From: Candidatus Obscuribacterales bacterium
GTDB lineage: Bacteria; Cyanobacteriota; Vampirovibrionia; Obscuribacterales; Obscuribacteraceae
Direction of reading: 5' to 3'
Length of the DNA: 64,000 bases
Assembly: GCA_021732025.1 (NCBI GenBank)
Contig: JAKFVU010000082.1
Span: forward strand, 304,248-368,247
Made by a program: the position numbers and the translations under genes. The notes beneath the pieces were generated by a model. It did not search any database. It had not been told where the DNA came from and was given only the letters and a program-made list of their open reading frames with translations. This document shows positions 29,877-37,410 of this stretch, piece by piece (position 1 is the first letter of the stretch; each line of letters starts with the position of its first letter).

Positions 29877-30698
29877 ATGACTTGCCAATCAAATGATAAT
29901 ACTGATAAGGACACCCCAATTCTATCGAGCCTAAAGATTGCCGCACCATGCACTGCTGATTGGGACAGCATGGTCGGCACTGAGCGTGAAAGATTTTGTT
30001 CTAGTTGCTCGTTGAATGTCTACAACATCTCATCTATGAGCAAATCTGAAGCTGAGCTGTTTCTCGCAGATCGTGCGGCAAGCAAAGTCTGTGTTCAATT
30101 TTTCAGACGCAAAGATGGCACCATATTAAGTGACAACTGCCCAAAGGGCCTTCGCGCTTTGCGCGATGGCAGCAAGCAACTAGTAAGACTAGCAAGCAGT
30201 TTTCTTGCCCTAGTTGTTAGTGGCCTCACTGCTGCTCAAGCTAACGATCCAACCAATACAAAACCAGGTCAAATAGAGAGAGGCGAGCCCACTCTTGTAG
30301 CACCAGCCAAAAACAGAGCAAGCGATAGCAACAATGGCGAACAAAGGCTAATGGGAAAACCAAGCGTCTCCGGAAATGCAGTTAGTCCGATACCGCGAAA
30401 GGAACTATTGCAAAAGCAAGTGAACGAGCTCGCCGCCAAACCTCACACCAATGAGGCCGCAAAAATTGAGCTGGCAAATGCTTACATCGAATTGGCGCAC
30501 AGCCAGAATAGCTGCACCAATTTTAAGCAAGCAGCCGTCGAATTTTCGCAAGCCGCTAACCTATTGAAAAAGATCAAATCAAAAAAGCTTCTTTATGCCA
30601 ATGTCTTGCTCAATCAGGCTACGGCACTAAGGCAAGACCACCAAGAGAACAAAGCAAAGCTTCTCGAGCAAGAAGCAGCGAGAATTACAAAAGACTAG
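29877..30698 (+). CDS. Protein with conserved Cys-rich N-terminal domain, membrane segment and TPR-like tail
   Basis: 273 residues from ATG 29877, preceded by AAGGTGA; a GTG 6 bp earlier is also possible. The N-terminal ~90 residues carry ADWDSMVGTERERFCSSC, VYNISSMSKSEAE, VCVQFFRRKDGT and DNCPKG. I know this combination (C-W-M-G-R-x-R-FCxxC-VYN-...-RxDGT-...-CP) as a recurrent uncharacterised module of myxobacterial and planctomycete proteins, possibly metal-binding. A hydrophobic segment (about residues 104-122) follows, then a linker and helical TPR-like repeats. It overlaps or abuts the papain-like gene, so the two are co-translated. Confidence 0.6.
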   Translation: MTCQSNDNTDKDTPILSSLKIAAPCTADWDSMVGTERERFCSSCSLNVYNISSMSKSEAELFLADRAASKVCVQFFRRKDGTILSDNCPKGLRALRDGSKQLVRLASSFLALVVSGLTAAQANDPTNTKPGQIERGEPTLVAPAKNRASDSNNGEQRLMGKPSVSGNAVSPIPRKELLQKQVNELAAKPHTNEAAKIELANAYIELAHSQNSCTNFKQAAVEFSQAANLLKKIKSKKLLYANVLLNQATALRQDHQENKAKLLEQEAARITKD

Positions 30699-30711
30699 TA
30701 GATGCTGTTAA

Positions 30712-31425
30712 CTAAAGACCAAGAAAGTCTTTGATTTTGTCGGTCGCCGAAATTTTAGGGCGATAGAACTCACCGGTCCAGTTCTGGTTTCCGGTAGCTG
30801 CGCTACTAGACTGAGAGGCACCAGCCATTTCGTAAAGGGCCGCAATTAAAGCACGACATTCAGCAGTTGAACCTTTGCCACCCACAGGCAAGGCTTGAGA
30901 CTTGTAGCTACCACCTGCACCACCAGCGGCATTAGGCTCACCAACAAAACGAGCGTACTCTGGTCTGAGGCTATAGCCGGTCAATAGAGTCTGAGGCTGA
31001 GCATATTGGGTTGCCATCTCATCCAGCAAAGCCTGTTGAGCGTTTAAATCCCAGGCCAAAATCTGCCGGCCTTCAAACAATCGGTTGAGCTTAATTGACA
31101 TTTCGCTATAAGACATAGCATTAAAAACTATTGATTGGTCGAGCCCGTGCTCTTCAATCAAGTGGCTATCGATTTCGTCTTGAGGTTTCAGCACACCTTC
31201 AAACAATACTTTTCCGCCGGGAGAAAGCACTGACAAAGACAATAATTTGACCGGCGTGGAGATCATGCTGGTAGCAGCAACATTCAAACGAGTGACGGTG
31301 CTAGCAAATACTAGCCAATCGGTAGAGTCAATTAGATACCTAGACCAAATAATCGACTTATTGCGGTCAACCGGATTTGGATGTACTTGATTAGAATGGC
31401 TCGGTTCAGATTTGGCTGAATGCAT
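30712..31425 (-). CDS. Hypothetical protein resembling a degenerate DnaQ/RNase T-like exonuclease domain
   Basis: 237 residues, no signal peptide. The stretch from about residue 60 follows the exonuclease layout: LLSLSVLSPGGKVLFEGVLKP, HGLDQSIVFNAMSYSEMSIKLN, then GRQILAWDLNAQQALLDEM, where active enzymes have DxE, HG(I/M) and HNxxFD. The first acidic motif is not visible (DWLVFASTVTRL) and the second lacks the expected FD. If the match is right, it is catalytically dead. The C-terminal part is Gly/Ser-rich. The resemblance is by eye and weak; it could be unrelated. It converges with the Cys-motif gene (13-bp gap). Confidence 0.45.
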   Translation of the reverse strand: MHSAKSEPSHSNQVHPNPVDRNKSIIWSRYLIDSTDWLVFASTVTRLNVAATSMISTPVKLLSLSVLSPGGKVLFEGVLKPQDEIDSHLIEEHGLDQSIVFNAMSYSEMSIKLNRLFEGRQILAWDLNAQQALLDEMATQYAQPQTLLTGYSLRPEYARFVGEPNAAGGAGGSYKSQALPVGGKGSTAECRALIAALYEMAGASQSSSAATGNQNWTGEFYRPKISATDKIKDFLGL

Positions 31426-31500
31426 TGGACGCTCTCAGAGTTTGGGAAGCTGTGATAAAAAGACATTTTAGCTCTTACAGCCCGGCAGAAGATTAACACT

Positions 31501-34080
31501 TTACAATTTGTTCTCGCGGTAGAGTCGGCGAATAGTCTCTTTGTCACGCTCTGTAAGCTCCGTAGAGCACGACTTCCAGTACATTACATCTTGACCACCC
31601 GGTGAATGACCTAAGCCTAGAACGTGACCAAACTCGTGCATGAACAGAGTATAAAGTTGAGTTTTTGCAAATGATGTCATTGCTTGGTTCTCAATTTTGT
31701 CGGCTGCACCATCAGCTAAAGATGCTCTGCCGTCATAAGAAGGACAATAAACCCGCACATGTGAGCGCTGTAGTGCTCTCTTACTGTCCTTTTCGTAGAC
31801 AGCACTGGTCCGCCCAGCTGAACTAAAGGGAATATCGTCGTAAGAGGTGACACGCTCGATGTACACGTCGGCGTTATCAATATTGGTGACGAAGGTAAGC
31901 TTAACTGGCGAATCGCTGTAGTTAGTCCATTGCTCCATGGCTTTGAGCATGAGTTCACGCATTGGACCACCAAAGCCATTGCTGGCAGAGGTCTCGACAA
32001 ATACTTTTAGGGGAAAGCGATTCTGCCGCCAAAACGAGTTGGGCTCTGCCTTCAGATAGTCTTTATCTGATGCGGGGCTTTTGCGCCGACTATCGAGGTT
32101 GTACTTAATATCGTCAATTGTCCAAGTGACAATATCAATTTGTTCTTGATCTTTCTCTTTTTGCAGATGCTTTTTAAAGAGCCTGCGCGCTGCCTTAAAG
32201 TCACTCTTTGCTTGAGCATACCGACCAAGCAAATCAGACGAAATAGCTCGCGCCTGATACCAATCGGCCAGTGGTCGAGGCGCTGTTGACGGAAACTCTT
32301 CGATCAGTCGACCATAATATTTGGCAGAACTCTCGGAGCCGCTGACACTGCTGGCCATAGAAGTTATCCAACCGAGCTGCCAAAGTGTGGCCTCTACTTG
32401 CCCACGGGCCGCATCCACAGCTTCTTTGTGCTTGCTTGCATCTTCTTTGGCACTAATAGACTGACTTCTTGCCTCTTTGAGTGCCAACTCACGCAAATAA
32501 AGCAAGGCACTATCAGCGGTGACGGCTTGATCATATTGCTTGCACGAGATAGCAGCATCAGCCAAACTCTGTAAGGTGTCTTCGAATTGACTTCTCAAAT
32601 GAATGTTTTTATTGTCACTAGATAGAGTCTCTTTAGTCAGACCATCTATCAGCTGTTGTAAATCTAGCGACTTAGCCTGCTCGAAACTCTTAGCAAAAGT
32701 TTTACCGGCTAACAGTTGCAACGTTTCAATATAAAAGCGACAAGCTCCTTCTCCGCGGCCACCAATGATCAAGACGCGACCAAAGGTCCCTCGCAGATTG
32801 ATCGCATCATCGCAGTCTCTCCCGTTCTTCTCCCTCAGTCTCAGAGCTTCTTGCATGTAGTGCTCAGCTTCTTCTAAATGTGAATCCCAGTAAAGTGTTT
32901 CACCAAGGTCATAACAAGTAGCTGCCAGTTGCACATCTAACTCGGGGAAATAATATTTGTTGATCAAATAAGCGCGCCGAAAAAGGTGAGCTGCTTGCAC
33001 TAGATCGCCGTCAACTTTGCATAGATAAGCTGCAACACCCAACGAATTCAAACCATGCAATAGCTTTTCTCTTTGCTCAGTTGTAAGTTTCAGCTGCTTG
33101 TCATTGGGCGAAATCTTATTCAAATCAACTACTGACCAATCAACTACTGACCAATCAACTACTGACAAGTCCACTTCGAGCATCTGCAAAAACTCTCCTA
33201 ATAACTCAGCAGTCTGCGGGCGCTCAGTTTTGGGAATTTGCTTGAGGCGGTCGATAACCAGATTGAAATGCTCTTGGGCTGCTTCTCTGCGATCAAGAGC
33301 GACAGCTGTTTTGGCCAAAGCCAGTCGACTATCAAAAGCACGCAGCAGACGATCGCTCATGGTCTTCTCTTGCAACTCAAGAGCCTGCTTTAACTTCTCT
33401 TGTGCTTCATCTAACTTGCCCGCGTGAGCAGCCACAAGCCCCATCTGATAAAGCGATTCTACTTCGATGTCTGTAGTATTTACCGGCTCACTCACCGCAG
33501 GAATCTTCGCTGCTACCAATTGCAAATAGCGAGAAGTTGAAATATCTCCGGCTCTCTCAAAACGCTGGGCTAAATTTGTAAGTGCCTGAGCAGAATAAAC
33601 TACCTTACTCTTCTCTTCTTTTGTTTGAGCAAAAAGATCAAGCAGTCGCATGCTTTCTTGCTTTGCCAACCCTTGTTTTTTCAATTCAAAGAGCACAAAA
33701 ACACGCAGTGCCAAATCGCTTTTTTGCCCCATAGAGCTTGCATACGACAGAGCCTTAGGAACAGGCTCAGATTTCAATGCAAGGTTAAAGAGCTTCTCTC
33801 TTTCTAACTTCTTTTTTGAAGTTAGAGCTAGTTCAACAAATGTGCGAGCAAGATAGCGATCAACAGTAAACTGGTTTAGATTTCCTTGCACTGCCGAGTA
33901 AGATCCTGCAGCAGAGCCTAAATCTTCAGGTGAAAGTGGTGAGTCCCAGGTAGTGATTTTTGCATCTGGACCAAAAAGAAAACTATCATAAGATGCAAAT
34001 GCTACTTCAGAGCTATTACCCAACCACGTAAGAAGAGCAATCGTGAGTGCTAATTTCTTAGAAACAAGTCTAGTGATTAT
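31501..34080 (-). CDS. Secreted TPR protein with C-terminal matrixin-type zinc metalloprotease domain
   Basis: The first standard start is TTG 34023 (840 residues), but the frame stays open upstream and encodes a typical signal peptide (RLVSKKLALTIALLTWL, then SEVAFA). That peptide can only be complete if translation begins at the ATA at 34080, 7 nt after GAGG, or at the following ATC. I give the longer limits. TPR-like helices fill about residues 50-650 (DEAQEKLKQALELQEK, EEAEHYMQEALRLREKNG). The C-terminal ~190 residues are a metzincin: FPLKVFVE strand, then HEFGHVLGLGH (three zinc His plus catalytic Glu) and a Met-turn VMYW. The protease site is intact. A coupled scaffold-protease role outside the cytoplasm is inferred. 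Confidence 0.8.
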   Translation of the reverse strand: MITRLVSKKLALTIALLTWLGNSSEVAFASYDSFLFGPDAKITTWDSPLSPEDLGSAAGSYSAVQGNLNQFTVDRYLARTFVELALTSKKKLEREKLFNLALKSEPVPKALSYASSMGQKSDLALRVFVLFELKKQGLAKQESMRLLDLFAQTKEEKSKVVYSAQALTNLAQRFERAGDISTSRYLQLVAAKIPAVSEPVNTTDIEVESLYQMGLVAAHAGKLDEAQEKLKQALELQEKTMSDRLLRAFDSRLALAKTAVALDRREAAQEHFNLVIDRLKQIPKTERPQTAELLGEFLQMLEVDLSVVDWSVVDWSVVDLNKISPNDKQLKLTTEQREKLLHGLNSLGVAAYLCKVDGDLVQAAHLFRRAYLINKYYFPELDVQLAATCYDLGETLYWDSHLEEAEHYMQEALRLREKNGRDCDDAINLRGTFGRVLIIGGRGEGACRFYIETLQLLAGKTFAKSFEQAKSLDLQQLIDGLTKETLSSDNKNIHLRSQFEDTLQSLADAAISCKQYDQAVTADSALLYLRELALKEARSQSISAKEDASKHKEAVDAARGQVEATLWQLGWITSMASSVSGSESSAKYYGRLIEEFPSTAPRPLADWYQARAISSDLLGRYAQAKSDFKAARRLFKKHLQKEKDQEQIDIVTWTIDDIKYNLDSRRKSPASDKDYLKAEPNSFWRQNRFPLKVFVETSASNGFGGPMRELMLKAMEQWTNYSDSPVKLTFVTNIDNADVYIERVTSYDDIPFSSAGRTSAVYEKDSKRALQRSHVRVYCPSYDGRASLADGAADKIENQAMTSFAKTQLYTLFMHEFGHVLGLGHSPGGQDVMYWKSCSTELTERDKETIRRLYRENKL

Positions 34081-34176
34081 TCTCCTGCCTCTCTCGTTGT
34101 TTCAAGCTCAATTCTCCATGGCATAAAGATTGATAGCATTAGTCTACAGGAATATTCTCACTATAATAGGTGCAGC

Positions 34177-34536
34177 TTGAGCGATTACGGTGCCCAATTC
34201 AATTCGGTAGCAGATTTGCTTTCGACAGCCACTAAAGGTCTGTACAACAAAATTGATCATATGCTCTTCAAGGCGCTTGTTGCCTGCCTTAAAAGTGAAG
34301 ACTACCAAGCGGTCAGTGTGGCCATCGATCAATTAGTGAAAGAGCAAAAACTTATTAGTATTCCGCCCCTTTATTTTGTTGCTAAAGCTCATCCTAACGA
34401 ACGTGCTAAGAAGAGAGCTGAAGTAGCGCTGACAACATTCAATCAAGATAAGCGTATTGCTGAGCTGACCGAAGGCAAAGAAATTAAGGTAGCAGTAACT
34501 GAGCTAATCAAAGAATACGGCAATTATAAAGCTTGA
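34177..34536 (+). CDS. Small helical protein, unknown function
   Basis: 119 residues from TTG 34177 with AGGTG 4 nt upstream; TATAAT lies just before it at about 34161. Soluble, mainly helical, Lys-rich C-terminal half (AHPNERAKKRAEVALTTFNQDK). No domain recognised. Its end is 3 bp from the end of the convergent calpain-like gene, and it is divergent from the TPR-matrixin gene. Confidence 0.55.
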   Translation: MSDYGAQFNSVADLLSTATKGLYNKIDHMLFKALVACLKSEDYQAVSVAIDQLVKEQKLISIPPLYFVAKAHPNERAKKRAEVALTTFNQDKRIAELTEGKEIKVAVTELIKEYGNYKA

Positions 34537-34539
34537 TTC

Positions 34540-36648
34540 TTAGGTTTTCTTCCACGGGTTTAAACTCTGCTTTTGAGTCGAACGCATCAGGTTCGATGAC
34601 TGCACGGCAGGAGCAACCTCTTGCTCAAAATAGATAACTTTGAAGAATTGCAAGAACTGTTCTGTGGTAAAGCGCATAGGCTCTTCTTCGTAGTGAGTGT
34701 CGTGGCCGTAGACTGAGGCCAGAAAAATTTGGCCCCGCTGCCGATCAAACCCGGTAATTGGATAAGGCTTATTAGCTCCCGGTGCGCTACCGGCAAACGA
34801 TGATGTTTCTGGCACGAAATCTGATGAGACAGCAATGATTATCCGTTTTCTGGCAATCAGATCAGAAAGCTTGAGCAAGAGATCTTGGGCTGAACAGTCA
34901 GCCGTGACGAGAGTTCCGGTGAACGCTCCAGTCAGCGTCTCAATCACTTGGGCGGCCCGCGTATAAGCTTCATTGCGCGGCTCAGCCAACTTACTAGCAA
35001 GCCGGTGTTTCTGAGCTAAGTGAATACCGTAAGCTTTTTCTATGAGCGGAAACCAAAAACCGAACTTGGCCACCAGGCCATAGCGTATGATCTCTTCTGG
35101 GCGAGGTGGCATAACCTCAAGCGGGTTACCATGAGCGCCAGGAAAGGCCACAGAAAAACTGTGATCAAAATTCTCAGATAGTATCCGCATCAACACGCGC
35201 GGTCGACTTTCGGCAAGCGAACTAACGCCGGCAGCGAAGTACGCATCACCCATGGTGCCGAGACGAACAGCACTTGGCTGTAACGACATCTGTGGATAAT
35301 CATTATCGCCGTACAAAGTAGGCTTTATTTCAGTGAATTTCTCGGCAGACTTTGCTTGTTTGCCGGTTGCCAAAATCCCCTTGGCAGTGGCATCCTGCCC
35401 TAGGGTATTAGCACACTGATAGGCAAAGGCCAGACGAAAATCATCCTGGGTCAATACGGGAGTAGTGCTGGCTGAAACTGTTGGTCGTTCGGCCAAAATT
35501 TTGCATCCAACTTGATAAATCATGCGCACAAAACTTTTCTCAGACTCAGAGAGATGCTCGCTCGATAAGACCGATGACATTTCAGGGAAATCGACATAAC
35601 CGTTGAAGTCGAGATCAACCAGGGAGTAGATTCTGTCTACCGTGGCGGCTAGTTCGGCAGATAGCGCCAAAGTACTGAAGCGCTTGTCTGTTGATAGATG
35701 GAGAGGTGCCGGGATAACTTTGTTAGTGGTCTTTGCTTGATTTGAATTTTCTTTCTTTCGGGTTGGCCACTTAGTCCCATCTTTAGAGTCATCCAGCTCT
35801 GGCCATTGAGGCGGGTCAGGTTTTTCCACACCCCAACTTCGCAGTGTGCTTGCATCTTGGCTAACCGAGGCGGACTGTTGCGGTGTAGTATCTTGCACTG
35901 GTGCTGCTGTTTGCACTGGTAATGCATCCTGAATAGCGAAAGCGCTAAGAACAGGCATAGCATTTTGAACAGGTACAACATTCTGGACCGGCAGGGCGTC
36001 TTGGACGAGTGATACGTCTTGGACTAGTTTTACGTCCTGAGCCAGTGTTACGTCTTGCACTAGAGTTACGTCTTGAACTAGAGTTACGTCTTGCACTAGA
36101 GTTACGTCTTGAACTAGTGTGACATCTTGATTTAGAGATACATTTTGCACAAGTGAAACATCTTGCACTGACTGCACATGCTCAATACTAGGAGCGGTGA
36201 AAGCAACGCTCGCTTCTTGGCCAAAGGTAGCGCTCTCAATTACAGTGGCACCCTGATTAACAGTTGTGTGGCTGAAAAAAGCATTCTGAGCAATACTTTC
36301 TTCTTGTGCAAAAGAAGCTTGTACCATAGCCGGACTAGTGACAGACTGACGGTCCGGGTCAATTTGAATATCATCACGCTGATGCTCAAGAGCCATCTCA
36401 GCAGCGGCAGCGCTATAAACCGGTGCATAGTCGGCACTGGCAGTTGTCACCGGTGGCGAATAACCGATATATCCAGGAATGTTTACAGGGGCAGCAAGTG
36501 AAACGTCCAAACCATAGTTGTACTGAGAATTTCCCGGCTCATTAACAAAGAAAGAATACTCTAGAGCAGGATCTTTCACTTCTGCCGGCGTTTGTACAAT
36601 AGGCGCGGCTGCCTTTTTTTTCTTCTCTAAGTCAGCATTATCAGACAA
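34540..36648 (-). CDS. EF-hand protein with calpain-like (C2 peptidase) fold lacking catalytic residues
   Basis: 702 residues from TTG 36648, only 3 bp after the previous gene's stop, so translation is probably coupled. No signal peptide seen. Residues ~157-252 are a hexapeptide repeat (VQDVTL type). A canonical EF-hand loop, DLDFNGYVDFPE, is at residues 345-356. The region from ~465 follows the calpain core: MGDAYFAAGVSSLAE (calpains GDCWLLAAL), FWFPLIEKAYG (WPALLEKAYA), ETLTGAF (LTGG) and KPYPITGFDRQRGQIFL (HAYSVTG). The Cys position is Ala469 (GCG, 35242-35244) and the His position Lys627, so it would be a calcium-responsive pseudoprotease. The calpain call rests on motif order by eye. Confidence 0.65.
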   Translation of the reverse strand: MSDNADLEKKKKAAAPIVQTPAEVKDPALEYSFFVNEPGNSQYNYGLDVSLAAPVNIPGYIGYSPPVTTASADYAPVYSAAAAEMALEHQRDDIQIDPDRQSVTSPAMVQASFAQEESIAQNAFFSHTTVNQGATVIESATFGQEASVAFTAPSIEHVQSVQDVSLVQNVSLNQDVTLVQDVTLVQDVTLVQDVTLVQDVTLAQDVKLVQDVSLVQDALPVQNVVPVQNAMPVLSAFAIQDALPVQTAAPVQDTTPQQSASVSQDASTLRSWGVEKPDPPQWPELDDSKDGTKWPTRKKENSNQAKTTNKVIPAPLHLSTDKRFSTLALSAELAATVDRIYSLVDLDFNGYVDFPEMSSVLSSEHLSESEKSFVRMIYQVGCKILAERPTVSASTTPVLTQDDFRLAFAYQCANTLGQDATAKGILATGKQAKSAEKFTEIKPTLYGDNDYPQMSLQPSAVRLGTMGDAYFAAGVSSLAESRPRVLMRILSENFDHSFSVAFPGAHGNPLEVMPPRPEEIIRYGLVAKFGFWFPLIEKAYGIHLAQKHRLASKLAEPRNEAYTRAAQVIETLTGAFTGTLVTADCSAQDLLLKLSDLIARKRIIIAVSSDFVPETSSFAGSAPGANKPYPITGFDRQRGQIFLASVYGHDTHYEEEPMRFTTEQFLQFFKVIYFEQEVAPAVQSSNLMRSTQKQSLNPWKKT
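35890..36177 (-). repeat. Sixteen tandem 18-bp units encoding hexapeptides
   Basis: Sixteen exact-length 18-bp units inside the calpain-like gene, consensus on the minus strand encoding (V/L)-Q-D-(V/A)-x-(L/P). Units at 36034-36123 are almost identical; those toward 35890 are diverged. The gradient suggests ongoing slippage or unequal exchange at the gene's 5' side. Confidence 0.9.
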
Positions 36649-36651
36649 AGA

Positions 36652-37338
36652 CTAATAACCTCGTCCGCCCCCTAACCATCTGCGGCCGCCCATGGCACTA
36701 TAGCCGTAGCCACCGTTGAATCCATAGCCGCCCACTGAGTTGAAAGTTCCGTCCCTAGGTGTGTCGCCCCACGAGCAAGCGCCCATTTCACTCTTCAATT
36801 CATTGAACTGATTCATTTGCATCTGATTTTGGAATTTCTGCTGATCTTTATCATCCTGCACGCCTTGGCGCAGAGCATTAATGTCAGTATTGAGATTAGC
36901 TAAAGTATTGGTCTGGCTGGTGCGCAAATTACTGATGCACTGCTCAAGTTGGTCAATATAAGCCTGCTGCTTGACGCGGTAGGCGCTATCTTGCTGCAAC
37001 CAAGAAGTGAGCACTGCCATTTCTCCAGATTTGGCGCCCGCAAGTGACGGCGAAACGCCCTTCTTTTGCTTTTGCAACTCTTGAATGCGCTGCTCAGCAT
37101 AGAGCCTGTAAGAATTGGTTTTGGCCTGTTCAGCTGCCAGCTTAGATTCAGCTTCATTTTCAGCACTCGAATATTGATTAATCATGGCTTGGTCAGTGTT
37201 GAGCATTTCCTGCTCATCATGATAAATAGTCTGGTTGGCACCGGCCACTTGGGCGAGCGCCGGGTTAGAGGTTGAAAGACCAACAAGAGAGAGGGCGACC
37301 AGCGCCACCTGACAAAATCGCGTTACTTTGATGTCCAT
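36652..37338 (-). CDS. Secreted coiled-coil protein with Gly/Tyr-rich tail
   Basis: 228 residues. Signal peptide MDIKVTRFCQVALVALSLVG, cut after PALA. Residues 40-180 are polar, Gln/Glu/Lys/Asn-rich and strongly helical (AEQRIQELQKQKKG, AYIDQLEQCISNLRTSQ), typical of coiled coil. The last ~35 residues are Gly/Tyr/Arg-rich (GGYGFNGGYGYSAMGG), like surface or matrix proteins. No named family. It is co-oriented with, and 3 bp from, the calpain-like gene. Confidence 0.65.
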   Translation of the reverse strand: MDIKVTRFCQVALVALSLVGLSTSNPALAQVAGANQTIYHDEQEMLNTDQAMINQYSSAENEAESKLAAEQAKTNSYRLYAEQRIQELQKQKKGVSPSLAGAKSGEMAVLTSWLQQDSAYRVKQQAYIDQLEQCISNLRTSQTNTLANLNTDINALRQGVQDDKDQQKFQNQMQMNQFNELKSEMGACSWGDTPRDGTFNSVGGYGFNGGYGYSAMGGRRWLGGGRGY

Positions 37339-37410
37339 GCTCTCATCCTCCGCTTAACCAAGTAATCTATACCCGGCTGCGCAGATTAAACTGCAAACTA
37401 TATTGTCTTA

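Noticed and set aside
35890..36177. CRISPR array
   Set aside because: The 18-bp units are contiguous without spacers and lie in frame inside a gene; they encode hexapeptides.
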